Shown: positions 53,840 to 64,000 of the stretch, piece by piece
Position numbering within the stretch: the stretch's first letter is position 1
Layout: the number at the start of each line of letters is the position of its first letter
From: Arachis hypogaea
Taxonomy: Eukaryota; Streptophyta; Magnoliopsida; Fabales; Fabaceae
Assembly: GCF_003086295.3 (NCBI RefSeq)
Contig: NC_092054.1
Location: forward strand, 35,308,393-35,372,392
Length of the DNA stretch: 64,000 nt
Direction: 5' to 3'
Position numbers and translations under genes: made by a program
The notes under the pieces: model-generated
Databases searched by the model: none
Told to the model about the DNA's origin: nothing
What the model saw: the letters and a program-made list of their open reading frames with translations, nothing else

Positions 53840-55474
53840 TTATAGTGGCTTATGCTTGAACTCATCCAAAAATCTCCACCAACATTTGCAATTCCAATAG
53901 CCTCCGGGGTCCCAAACTAGGTACATTAAGCCTTCGAGCAAGTCAAAGCAGGTGTTCAAGTCCCAGGGGTGTTGATTATCAGAATGAATTCTAGGATCCC
54001 AAACCTTGCTTTTGTACTCGTCTTCTTGTTGACCATCTTTGTTCCAATCGGGTGATAAGTAATTGGAACTCTCACTGAGATACCTAAACATCTTCCGAGA
54101 CCCATTCAATCGAACTCTATACCAATCCTTACACTTCCGTTTGAAGTGTAGAACTGTATTGAACCTTGGGTGCCAATTTCTATTACTAACCATCTCCCTC
54201 TTACTCTTAAAGCCGCAAAGAGCTCTAAGCTGGCCGTCTATTTCAAGCAAACCATATTCAAGTGGAAAGGTAAAGATAAAGGCTAAGGATTTTACCCACT
54301 TGAAGTTTGTATTGGGCGGTAATGGCCTTGGGAGAGGTGTTTCCAGTGGTCTTTCAAGCTCTACTCCCTTGTACTCCTCTGTGAATTCTTCCACTTCTTT
54401 GCAAACATCTTCAATTGCAACCACGTCTTGATCAAAGTCTTCGATTTCTTCCTCATCACTCAAGTCATAGGTTGGGGGTTGAGAAAAGTCTACATCCACA
54501 TCATCTTCATATTCACTTGGGGAAGATTCTTCAATCTCAAGGAATTCAATTGCGGATGCAAGTTCATCATTAGGAGAGCTTGATTCATGATCATCATTAC
54601 GAAGGAAACTCGCTTCTTGATTTGTTTCGTCCAGTTCTTCATAAGATACAAGCTTTGGAGGTTGTGCACTATCCTCCTTAGCATCAATTACAAATTTCTG
54701 GGCGGAATTCCCCACAACTCTTGATTCCCATGGAGGTTCAACGTCTCCTAAGTCTTCAACCAATTCATCTTCCTTGATAATTTCAGCTTCCTCTACTTGT
54801 TCCAGTACAAAGTCATGCTCCGTACTGTCAACCAGAGTTTCTAGTGTCTCCTTCATGCTACGTTCTTCATTAGATTCTCCTTGAGTGCCCGAACATCGGG
54901 AAGCTAATTGATTTATCGCTTGCTCCAGTTGATGAAGAGTTGCATGAAATTGATCTACTGTTTCCTTGAGGCGAGCCTGTGATTCTTGGGTCGATGGATA
55001 TGGACATGGTGCATATGGAAGTGGTAGTTCTTGGGAGTAATTGGATTGGAATTGGGGTCGATAAAGGTTAGGGTCATATGGAGGTGAATAGTCGTAGGTG
55101 GCTTGTGAGTATGGTGGTTCAGAGTTATGTTGAGGAGGTAGTTTATTGGCATATGATGGAGCTTGCTGGTAACTACAAGGGGGTCCACCATATTTATCAT
55201 ATTGATACACACCTCGGAATGGCTCTTGACCATAGTAATTTGGTGGAGGTTGGTTGTCACGAAAAGGTCCACCATAACTATTGTCTTGGCATGCATTGTA
55301 GGATGGTCGTTGTCCATAGTATCTTGGAAGGTGTTGTTGCCGAAAGGGTTGATCAGATCCTTGCGGCTCCTTCCATCTGTAATTATTTCGACCTTGATGC
55401 ATGTTTCTGTTATAGCTCCCATTCCTTTCAACAACATTAGAACCAAACTCAAAGCGACGGGGGTGAGAACTCAT
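53840..55474 (-). CDS. Orphan protein of element H, family unknown
   Basis: 544 aa, open. The N-terminal 170 residues are low complexity and rich in Tyr, Pro, Gln and Asn with Arg (spacing like YGGPF, YGQ repeats). A short helical segment (about 175-205, RLKETVDQFHATLHQLEQAI) follows. Residues 210-370 are strongly acidic. The last 170 residues hold many aromatic residues and end WDPGGYWNC-WWRFLDEFKHKPL. I recognise no gag, protease, pol or accessory domain. The start lies 95 bp from the PBS, so this is the first ORF of the transcript. A related copy with an open frame is at 27685-28503. It might be a divergent Gag-like or RNA-binding protein, but that is a guess. Confidence 0.72.
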   Translation of the reverse strand: MSSHPRRFEFGSNVVERNGSYNRNMHQGRNNYRWKEPQGSDQPFRQQHLPRYYGQRPSYNACQDNSYGGPFRDNQPPPNYYGQEPFRGVYQYDKYGGPPCSYQQAPSYANKLPPQHNSEPPYSQATYDYSPPYDPNLYRPQFQSNYSQELPLPYAPCPYPSTQESQARLKETVDQFHATLHQLEQAINQLASRCSGTQGESNEERSMKETLETLVDSTEHDFVLEQVEEAEIIKEDELVEDLGDVEPPWESRVVGNSAQKFVIDAKEDSAQPPKLVSYEELDETNQEASFLRNDDHESSSPNDELASAIEFLEIEESSPSEYEDDVDVDFSQPPTYDLSDEEEIEDFDQDVVAIEDVCKEVEEFTEEYKGVELERPLETPLPRPLPPNTNFKWVKSLAFIFTFPLEYGLLEIDGQLRALCGFKSKREMVSNRNWHPRFNTVLHFKRKCKDWYRVRLNGSRKMFRYLSESSNYLSPDWNKDGQQEDEYKSKVWDPRIHSDNQHPWDLNTCFDLLEGLMYLVWDPGGYWNCKCWWRFLDEFKHKPL

Positions 55475-55569
55475 AGTAACTAATAAAAATTAAAAAACAA
55501 AAATAAAAACAAATAATCAAGCAAAATAAAATATTTACAATAACTAATAATAAGGCACACAATTGCAAT

Positions 55570-55587
55570 TCTCCGGCAACAGCACCA
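55570..55587 (-). other. Degenerate tRNA-Asp PBS of H
   Basis: Matches the tRNA-Asp 3' end at 15 of 18 positions, three bases from the 5' LTR. Confidence 0.75.
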
Positions 55588-55590
55588 TTT

Positions 55591-57021
55591 TGACGAACTG
55601 ATTTCTGCCGGTAAAGAATTTTATAAAAATAATCGCGTTGTAAGTATAGTTTCTAAACCAGCAGAAAATCCTTTCGTACAAAAACTTGTTTGTCACTTAA
55701 GCAAACCCAATAAAATTAATAACCGAAGTATTTAAACCTCGGGTCGTCTTCTCAAGGAATTGCAGGGAAGTATGATTTATTATTGGTTATGGAAAAAGTA
55801 TATTTATGGGTTTTTGAAAGATTGAACAGGGAAATTAAATAGCAGGAAAGTAAATTAATAACTAGAAAAACTCTTGGCAAGGTATGAGAACTGGAAATCC
55901 CATCCCAGTTATCCTTATCAGGTGTGATGAAAATTGTTTATTGCTCCCACTTAGTTAACCCTTACTAAATAAAGGAAAGTCAAGTGGACTAATCAATTTG
56001 ATTCCTCAAGTCTTAGTCAACTCCTCTGGAAAGACTAGCTTTAGAGGGATCCAAATCAATTAGCAATTTCTAATTTTTAATCAACAGCTGAGTTTGACAA
56101 CTCAAGTGTCACCAATTACTCAACCCATGCCAAAAGGGGAAAAAATCTAAATTATTTATATCATAAATAGAAGAAAGTAATTATAAATCTGAAATACCTC
56201 AATTTGCATTAAATATAAAATCAAATCTAACATTGGAAAGTTCATAAGCCAAATTGGCAACATAAGTAATTAACAAGTGAAAGCACTAGAATAGATAAAA
56301 GTAGAAGAGAACATAAATTAAAGGAACATTGAACCTGGAATGAAGAAATAACCATAAGCTAAAAGAAATCCTAATTCTAAAACCTAAGAGAGATGAGAGA
56401 GCCTATCTCTCTAGAAACTACATCTAAAACCTAAATTTGTGAATTATGAATGAATGATTGATGAATGAATGGATTTCCCTACTTTATAGCCTCTAATCTG
56501 TATTTTCTGGGCCAAAAACTGGGCCAGAAATAGCTCAGAAATTGCTGAGGGCGTTTTCTGCAATTTCCTGCACGTGGCGTCCGTCACGCGTGCGCGTGGG
56601 TCACGTGTGCGCATCATTTGAAGATTTTCTTTGCCACGCGTACGCGTCAGTCACGCGTACGCGTCGTTTGTGTTTTGCGCTAGGCACACGTCCGCGTCGT
56701 CCATGCGTGCACGTCGCTGCCATTTTCTTCAAAATTCCATTTTGTGCGTTCCTTCTATTTTTGCATGCTTCCTTTCCATCCTCTAAGCCATTCCTGCCCT
56801 GTAATCTCTGAAAACACTTAACACACATATCACGGCATCGAATGGTAATAAGAGAGGTTTAAACATAGCAAATATAAGGCCAAAGAAGCATGTTTTCAAT
56901 CATAGCACAAAATCAAGAAGGAAAAATGTAAAATCATGCAAATCATATGAATAAGTGAGTAAAGAATTGATATAAACCACTCAATTGAGCATAAGATAAA
57001 CCATAAAATAGTGGTTTATCA
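55591..57021 (-). mobile_element. 5' LTR of element H
   Basis: 1431 bp, TGATAAACC...GTCA on the minus strand. TATA-like TATAAAG at 56482-56488 (minus), CpG-rich dyads 56577-56724, LTR hairpin near 55723-55742 beside GGGTCGTC. Confidence 0.9.
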
Positions 57022-57026
57022 GCCAC

Positions 57027-59230
57027 CATGTAATTTGATTTCATTATCTATAGATAGGCAATTTGTTCTTAGTTGATGCATTTTTTGTTAGGTGATGCTT
57101 GTTTATAATTGATTTTTATTTAAGTCACCTATTTTGATGCATTAACATTGAGAATTGTGAAATTGGTTCATAAGCTTGCCTAATGACACTTTTTGAGCTT
57201 TTTAAGCTTTGTGGATTATGCTTGTCATGTTTTTCCACTTTATGTCAATTAGGTGTTGCCTCATCATCCAATTCACAATTTCTTTATTCTTGCTTGAATA
57301 CTTTCATGCCTCTTTATTGCTTGTTTATTTATCTTGGCATACAAGTCTCTTTTAAGTATTTCAAGCACACTAGGATGAGTGAAGTGCATGCTATTTTGTA
57401 TACTTGTGACCTAGTTATCCATGCTAGTGTGTGTGTGTTCTAAATCGTGCACAACATAGAATACACACACTTGTTCCCTTCATGTCACAAACTTATTCAC
57501 TCACTCATTCTAGTGCTTCTCACCTCATTCCAACAATCTTTGCTTCCTTGTTTTTGAATTCACTCATCTTACTATCCTATCTTCTATTTTCCATGAGTGA
57601 TCTACCGTAAGCAACAAGGAAAGCGGGAGGAAGAGCATGCAGCAGCCGATTGATCCACCAGCTGAAGGTGGCAATCCGAAGTCACTACACCCCCCTTGCT
57701 CACCTTTGAGTGCACGGAGGACCGTGCAACCCTTTAAGTGTGGGGAGGTTGTCGCTAATTGGCAATCTTGGGTGACATACTCTAATTCTAACACTTTCAT
57801 CTTCTTTTTTTTTTTTTGAATTTCTAGTTGCATTTTTCTTCTTAGTCTGTATATATCGTAGAGCTTTAATTACATTCTCTCTTAGTTTATTGCATGTCTT
57901 TGCATATATATAATAAGCTTAGTTAATATAATAAAATTTTTTCAAGAAAAACATTCTTGATAGGGCATTGACATTCTAATTGATTTGAGTTGGAACTTTT
58001 GATTGAGACTTGCTTGAAAATATATTGTGGAACTTGTTCTTGAGCTAAGAACACAAAACCATGTGTTTTGAGCCTCAATGTGTGGTTACATTATATTAAC
58101 CACTATTTCTATTCTTGTGTGTGTTATTCTCTTTTTATGATTGCAATCTTTGATTTGTTTGATTCTTTATATCTATTGTTTGATGTATATATGCATTTAT
58201 ATGATTGAGGCCATCTTTCATTAAGCTCACTTGTCCCAAATAGCCTACCCTTTTATCTTCCTTTGTTAACCAACTTTGAGCCTATTTCAATCCCCTCTTG
58301 TTCTTAAAGTTAGCACATTACTAGCCTTAAAGTGAAAAATAATAAATGTCCTTTATTTGGATCTTTGATTAGCTTAGGCTAGTGAGAGTGTATATCATCT
58401 AAGTGTGGGGAAGTTTGGGAACTTTAGTTGAGGTAAAAGTGCATTTTTGTACCTTGTTAAAAATCTTGGGAATTGGATACATATGCATGCATCAAATGCT
58501 TAAACCATATGCATTAACACATTTGTATATATTTTAGTTTGAAAAAAAAAAGAGGATGAAAACAATAAAAGGGGATAAAATGCCCCAAAGTTTAAGAAAC
58601 AAAAATGCGTATGAGTTGTGATTGAAAAGAAAATGCATGAATGTGCAAGAAAAGTGAGAAATGGGTAGTTAGGTTTGCTTTAAGTTGTATAGGTTGTTAA
58701 GTAGGTTTGATGAGAGCTTAGGCTAATCAAAGATGCATATATCAAGCTCATCTGACCACATATAACCTTACCTTTACCCTAGTCCCATTACAACCTATGG
58801 AAAGCCCTCATGATATTTGTATGCAACATTGAATAAATGTTGATTGTTAGATAAAAGACAAATCTTAGAAAGCATGATTAGAAGAGAAATGAGTGAATTG
58901 ACCCTATACACTTGAGTGATTAGAGCAGATACACATCCGGTGAGGGTTCAATTGCTCAATTACATGTTTTCACCTATGCTTAATTCTTATCTTGCAAGTT
59001 TATAAATTCTTTTCAATAAATCTAATCAATTATGGATTTGACTTGGTTTAGATTGCTTTAGCCCTTATGTTCATATATGTATTCTTGGAAATTGACTTAT
59101 TTAACTAAGTAGCTGCATTCATATAGATAGATTGCATGTAGGTAGTTTACTTGCATTGAATAAATGTAATACCCCTTGTTTCCTTCTTAAGTATAGCATG
59201 AGGACATGCTATTGTTTAAGTGTGGGGATA
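57027..59230 (+). mobile_element. Family G body, right part, with internal module and PPT
   Basis: Continues 51143. From 57616 it duplicates 31753-33243. It has the internal hairpin TGCACG/CGTGCA with loop GAGGAC (57711-57728) followed by TTTAAGTGTGGGGAGGT, and the terminal hairpin TAGCAT/ATGCTA with loop GAGGAC (59194-59211) with PPT AAGTGTGGGGATA (59218-59230). No coding region is seen. Confidence 0.82.
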
Positions 59231-60528
59231 TGATGAATCCACATTTCATGGTATTTATTTGCTCTATTTGGGTGGATTTCATCAATTTTTCTTGCACTTA
59301 TCCATTGAAATAGCATAGTTTCATGATTTCTTCCTAAATTGTGCTTGAAAGTAAAAACATGCTCTTTTGAGCCTAAATTAGTCAATTTTATTCACTTTAA
59401 TCCCATTTGGTGCCTTGATGTATTTGTTAAGTAATTTCAGGTTTCCAAGGCAAGTATTGGTTGAAGAAGTGAGGAAAAAAGCATGCAAAAGGGAAGAAAC
59501 CATGAAGAAATGAAGTTTGGAAGATTCAGCGATCCGTGCGTGCGCACAAGCGACGCGTGCACATGCACAAGTGCAAGTGACCCACGCGTACGCGTGGGAG
59601 TGAATTTTGCCAAGTGACGCGTACGCGTGACACGAGTCACGTGAGCTCATTAATGCAAATCACTGGGGGCGAATTCTGGGCCTCAAAAACCCAACCCAAC
59701 TCATTTTTGAAGCTATTTCAACCCCAATTCAAGTGGAAACAAGGGGGGCAATTAGGTTTAGCTTTTCTTATGTTCTTCTCTTAGTTTCTAGAGAGAGAAG
59801 CTCCCCCCTCTCTCTAGAATTAGGTTAGGTTTAGTTTAATTTCCTTTAATTTCAGTCTTTAATTCTTGTTTTAATGTAGTTTCCTTTATGTTTTCATGCC
59901 TTCTTGTTTATCTTCTTTATTTCTCTTGTAATTTCCTTTATTTTGTCTCTTTTATGTTTATGGATACTTTTGTTACATTTAATTTCAATTAATGCAAATT
60001 TATGTTTTATGTTCATTTATTGCTTTCTTTAGTTGTTATTGTTATTTTCTTGCTTTGGTAGCATTAGAATTTATTTTATTGTAATTTAATATTATTTTAT
60101 TTTCATGCACACCAAGTGTTTGATGAAATGCTTGGCTTAGTTTTTGCATAGTTTTTCTTCACTCTTGCCTTGGAATTGATGACTTTGGTAACCCTTGAGT
60201 CATTGATATGCATTCTTGTTTGATATATTAGAGTAATTAGTTGATTTGGTCTCCCTTGACTCTATGTCACCCCTTAGTGTTGACATAGGACTTAGGGATT
60301 GAAATTAACTATGCCTATTTGACTTATCTTCGATGTAAGGTTGACTAAATAGGATTAACTCTTCATAATCATCATATGTTTGTGGTCAAGGACTAGGATA
60401 GGTAATCTTAGTTCTCAATTACTTGCCAAGAGGTTTCTTGCATTTGAAGTTTCCTTTCCTTGCATTTTGTTGCTTTGACTTTTAATTGCTTTGATGTTTA
60501 ATTTCTTGCATGTTTAGCCTTTCACATT
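59231..60528 (+). mobile_element. 3' LTR of family G right unit, interrupted
   Basis: Matches 47887-49190 of the other G LTR. Cut by element E after CACAT (60524-60528), the likely target duplication. Confidence 0.88.
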
Positions 60529-62022
60529 GATAAACCACTATTTTATGGTTTATAATGTGTTTAATTGTGTGGTTTTATCATGATCTTTACCCACTTATTC
60601 ATATGATTAGCATACATTTATATTTCCTTCCTAAAATTATTACATGATCAAAAACTTGCTTCCTAGAGACTTTTAATTATGTATTTTAATTCTCCTTTAT
60701 TCCATTTGATGTCGTGATCTGTGTGTTAAATGTTTCAAGCTTTATAGGGCATGAATGAGTTGGAGATTGGAAAGGAAGCTTGCAAAAATGGAAGGAACAC
60801 AAGAAATTGAGAAGATGACCAGTGAGAAGTGACGCGGCCGCATGGCTTACGCGACCGCACGAAAGAGAGGAAATCCCAGTGACGCGGTCGCATGGTTCAC
60901 GCGACCGCGCGGATTGGAATAGCACAAGTGACGCGGAGGCGTGGACGACGCGCTCGCGTGGCAAGGCAAAAGGCCGAATGACGCGGCCGCATGAATGACG
61001 CGATCGCGTGACGTGCGCGATCTGCATAATCTGTAGAATTCGCTGGGGGCGATTTTGGGCCCTGTTTTGACCCAGTTTTCGGCCCAGAAAAGCATACTAG
61101 AGCCAGAGAACATGCAAAGACCGAGAACAACATTCATTCTACACAATTTTTAGTTTTTAGATCTAGTTTTACTCCTCCTCTAGGTTTTCTCTGTACACAT
61201 TCATAATTCTTATGATTTTATTTCTATTGCTTTTTGCATTGGGATATAGAGAAGAGTTATTACCTCATCAAGACTTCGTCATTCTAGTTCGTTTTCTTTA
61301 CTTGGCTCTTACTCTTCCATGTCCTTTAATTTACTCAATTTTACTATTGAATTATTTTTAGAATTTATTAATACAAGAATTACTTTTATTTTTAATTGAT
61401 TTCTTTGATTTTTTATTTATCATGTCTTTCTTTAATTCCCTTTCCTATGTTATGAATTCTACATTCACAATGAGCGAGTAGTTCCCTAACTTGATGGGGA
61501 GTTGATTGAAAGGAACCCTTGAGTCGGAATGCTCAAAAAGAAAAATTGTAATTGGGTTTATTGTTGGATTGCCCTCTAGTCACTGACACCAATCCCTTTT
61601 AATTGAGTGGGTTGGAACTTGTGAATAGAAGTAGCATTCCAACTTGTTTGACTCTCCCTTACCTAGTAAGGGATAACTAAACAGGACAACCTTCAATTGT
61701 CAATTAATCTTGAGAGTACTCCAACAAGAATAGGGCTTTCAGCTAATCTACTCCCAGTCAAGGCTTTTATTTAAATTACATAAATTCTCTAATTTAATTT
61801 CCTGTTATTCAATTCAAACCATTTTAAAAACATCTGATTAATAAAATAGCACACCTTTCTGCAACTCGTTGGGAGATGACCTGGGATTCATACTCCCAGT
61901 ATTTTAATTTTAATTTTTGTGACACCCTTCTAAATTGATAAGCAGATTTCTAGTTTATTAAGAACTATACTTGCAACGCATATCTTATAACAATTCTTGA
62001 CTCGCCAATTTCCACCACGTCA
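60529..62022 (+). mobile_element. 5' LTR of element E
   Basis: 1494 bp, TGATAAACC...GTCA, the same family as F's LTRs. CpG-rich dyads at 60830-61020 and the LTR hairpin ATACT/AGTAT at 61890-61902. Confidence 0.93.
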
Positions 62023-62027
62023 ATTTT

Positions 62028-62045
62028 TGGCGCCGTTACCGGGGA
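62028..62045 (+). other. tRNA-Asp primer-binding site of E
   Basis: 17 of 18 bases match tRNA-Asp (one G to A), five bases after the LTR. Confidence 0.92.
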
Positions 62046-62137
62046 GTTGCAATAGAGTGCTAAAGTTATTAATTGGAATTTATTTATTTGCATTTTATTT
62101 TATCCTGCTACTATGAGTTGCTTGTTTCTTTCGTTAG

Positions 62138-64000
62138 ATGACGTGTTCACTTCCTGATCCAAGCTTGCCAGTATTCAATCCTGAGATTGAAAGAACTATT
62201 TCACGAATAAGGCAAGCTCGGCGTCGGTTAGTCCTCTCTGAGGGTGGATCCGAAACGTCACTTGAGAAAGAAACCAGCCCCCGTTTCTACTGATTCAGTT
62301 GATTTACGTGCAGGTGACATGGCAGCAGCTAGAAGAGTTACTATCCAGGAGGCTGAAGCCCCTGATTTTTCAATGCAGCCGTTTCAAGCGCATTACCCAG
62401 TGGTGGCTACAGACTTTGAAATAAAGACTGCACTGCTCAATTTGATGCCCAAGTTTCATGGCTTACCTGCTCAAGAGCCTATCAAGCACCTGAGAGATTT
62501 TCAAGCAGCCTGTTCTACTGTCAGGCGTGATGGTGCAAATGAAACTTCAATTTTGTTGAAAGCCTTCCCATTTTCTCTTTAGGGAAAGGCAAGAGAGTGG
62601 TACTACACTCAACCCGCAGCAACTGTATCCGACTAGGATACACTTAGAAGAGAATTTTTGGAAAAGTTCTTTCCAGCTAAAGTTACTGATAAACTGAGGA
62701 AAGACATTTCCATGATTGTTCAGGACGAATCCGAGACTCTCTATGAATACTGGGAGCACTTCAATAATCTTTTGGAAGCATGCCCCCACCATATGATTGA
62801 CAAGATAGTGTTACTCGGTTACGTCACACAGGGCATGAGGCCCCAAGATAAGACCACATTGGAAAGTGCTAGCAATGGGTCTATGAAAAAGTACAAGACC
62901 ACTGATGAGGCATGGCAATTGATCAGTGACTTAGCTGAATTTACTCGGAATCACAGGCAGAAACAAGGCCGTTCAAAAGCCGTTGCAGAAGTATCCTCTA
63001 GTAGAGACACTGCTGCTCTAACTCAGAGTATCTGTGAAATGACCAACTTGCTGAAGTAGATGCAATTGAATCAACAACAAGTTCAGCAAGCTCAACCTTC
63101 TCCACTACAGCAAAGCCAACAGTTAGTCCCACAAAGAGTTTGTTGAGTCTGTGCTGATTATAGCCATTATACTGATGAATGTCCGCAGCTCCAACAGAAA
63201 GACAACACCGTGGCAGCCACTCATAACTTCTATGACCGCCCCAACCAATGGTACAATCAAGGTGGCAATTACAGCCATGGATGGCAGGACAATTCTAACC
63301 AGAATTGGAGGGACAACAACAACAGAAGAGGCAGAGACAATCAGGGAAATCAGAGGTGGAATAATAACAACAACAGGCAGCAGAACCAGAACCAGCCCTA
63401 TAGAGCACCTCACCTGAGGCAATCCCAAGGACCACAGAATACCTAACAGCAGACCTCTCAAATTACTTATCCTTCTTCATCTTCTAATGATGACTTACTA
63501 CAATCTATTGATCGAAGACAACAGACCATGGAAAATAACCTTTATGCTACACTAAATGGTCTGAACTCTACTTTGCAAGCTCTTGTCTCACAGATTGGAT
63601 CAATGAATAACTCCAATAACCAGCCTTTGAGCTCCAGTGGAATCTCCTCTCAACCATTACCCAATCCAAAGGGTGGCATTAATGCCATCACCCTAAGGTC
63701 CGGAACCACACTGTAGGAGAGGAATCAGGAGGAGCCAAGCCCACCAGAACACGCCTCAGCTGAAGAGGTAGTGGAAATAGAAGATGTTGAAGAGGAAGAG
63801 GACATACAGGACATGGCTGAAAAAGAAGAAGTTCAACCACAGGAGGAAGCACCAAAGGGCACAGACACTGTAGAAGACACCACTCCCATTCCATTTCCAC
63901 AACTTGCAAGGAAGCCCAGGAAGCAGCTGGAACCTGATCCCAAAATGGTAGAGATATTCAAAAAGGTTGAGGTAACTGTTCCTCTTTTTTATGTTATTCA
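62138..64000 (+). pseudogene. gag: Gag-protease start of element E, decayed and partial
   Basis: Starts MTCSLPDPSLPVFNPEIERTISRIRQARRR, matching F. One additional T near 62280-62286 shifts the frame. The gag domain then continues (QPFQAHYPVVATDFEIKTALLN, EYWEHFNNLLEACPHHM). Stops lie at 62580-62582, 62634-62636, 63057-63059, 63144-63146, 63444-63446 and 63714-63716. The zinc knuckle survives as C-x-V-C with a stop between the first two Cys. A run of Asn/Gln/Arg follows, then GGINAITLRSGTTL and an acidic stretch leading towards protease, where the window ends. Confidence 0.9.

Larger units (their letters stand above)
51144..57021 (-). mobile_element. Element H: non-autonomous LTR retrotransposon
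   Basis: 5,878 bp between the duplication GCCAC (51139-51143, 57022-57026). Minus-strand order: 5' LTR, degenerate PBS, one long ORF, double hairpin, CpG-rich dyads, internal PPT-like module, then a truncated 3' LTR. A deletion removed about 1 kb of the 3' LTR and the terminal PPT. No gag domain, protease or pol. Confidence 0.88.
60529..64000 (+). mobile_element. Element E: Athila-like, 5' part only
   Basis: Plus-strand relative of F with 5' LTR, PBS and gag-pro start. It continues beyond the window, where pol would be expected. Confidence 0.9.

Noticed and set aside
54063..55483. Plus-strand and alternative minus-strand frames over the orphan ORF of H
   Set aside because: The main frame is longer, starts close to the PBS and has a homolog at 27685-28503; the others are shadows.

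Overview
The window looks like gene-poor plant heterochromatin. It is built almost entirely from LTR retrotransposons nested in one another, plus one split L1-type LINE. I see no host gene, tRNA, rRNA or CRISPR array. The LTRs starting TGATGAGCGG and ending CGTGCACCA resemble the abundant FIDEL-type repeats of peanut (Arachis), so Arachis or a close legume is my best guess. That rests on recognition, not a search. Every primer-binding site that can be read matches the 3' end of plant tRNA-Asp, and the only full polyprotein (element F) has an Athila-like reverse transcriptase, so most elements here belong to an Athila-like Ty3/gypsy group.

Layout. 1-13429 plus 23811-25179 is a minus-strand tandem array of a FIDEL-like, pol-less family (array B): truncated LTR0, leader, PBS, LTR1, body with gag-pro and an accessory ORF, truncated LTR2, leader, PBS, LTR3. 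Element C (13430-23805, target duplication CTTTC) is a younger pol-less element inserted in LTR3; its gag-pro and accessory ORFs are open. Array B sits in element D (25180-27054, plus strand). D sits in element I (27055-28587, minus). I interrupts a 5'-truncated LINE (28588-31752). The LINE sits in the 3' body of a family-G unit (31753-33243, resuming at 47777). Element F (33244-47771, duplication CATTC) is a full-length Athila-like element with gag-pro-pol, now full of stops; solo LTR J (35725-37377, duplication GTAAC) lies inside it. Family G continues as LTR, PBS, non-coding body and second LTR (47887-60528), interrupted by element H (51144-57021, duplication GCCAC) and by element E (60529 to the window end), a plus-strand relative of F.

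Working together. Only F, and presumably E beyond the window, carry pol. B, C, G and H/I lack it and presumably depended on enzymes supplied in trans. Although their proteins and LTRs differ, the families share RNA-level signals: (1) a hairpin in the 3' part of the LTR beside a GTCG/GATC motif; (2) a double hairpin 12-19 nt after the stop of the main ORF; (3) a hairpin 6-12 nt upstream of the polypurine tract, with an additional internal copy in several elements. Their stems differ in sequence between families but keep pairing, while loops and spacing are held. This shared cis-acting kit is the most interesting signal here. Second is a junction in array B that fuses a leader to an LTR at the predicted transcription start, suggesting a reverse-transcription template switch.
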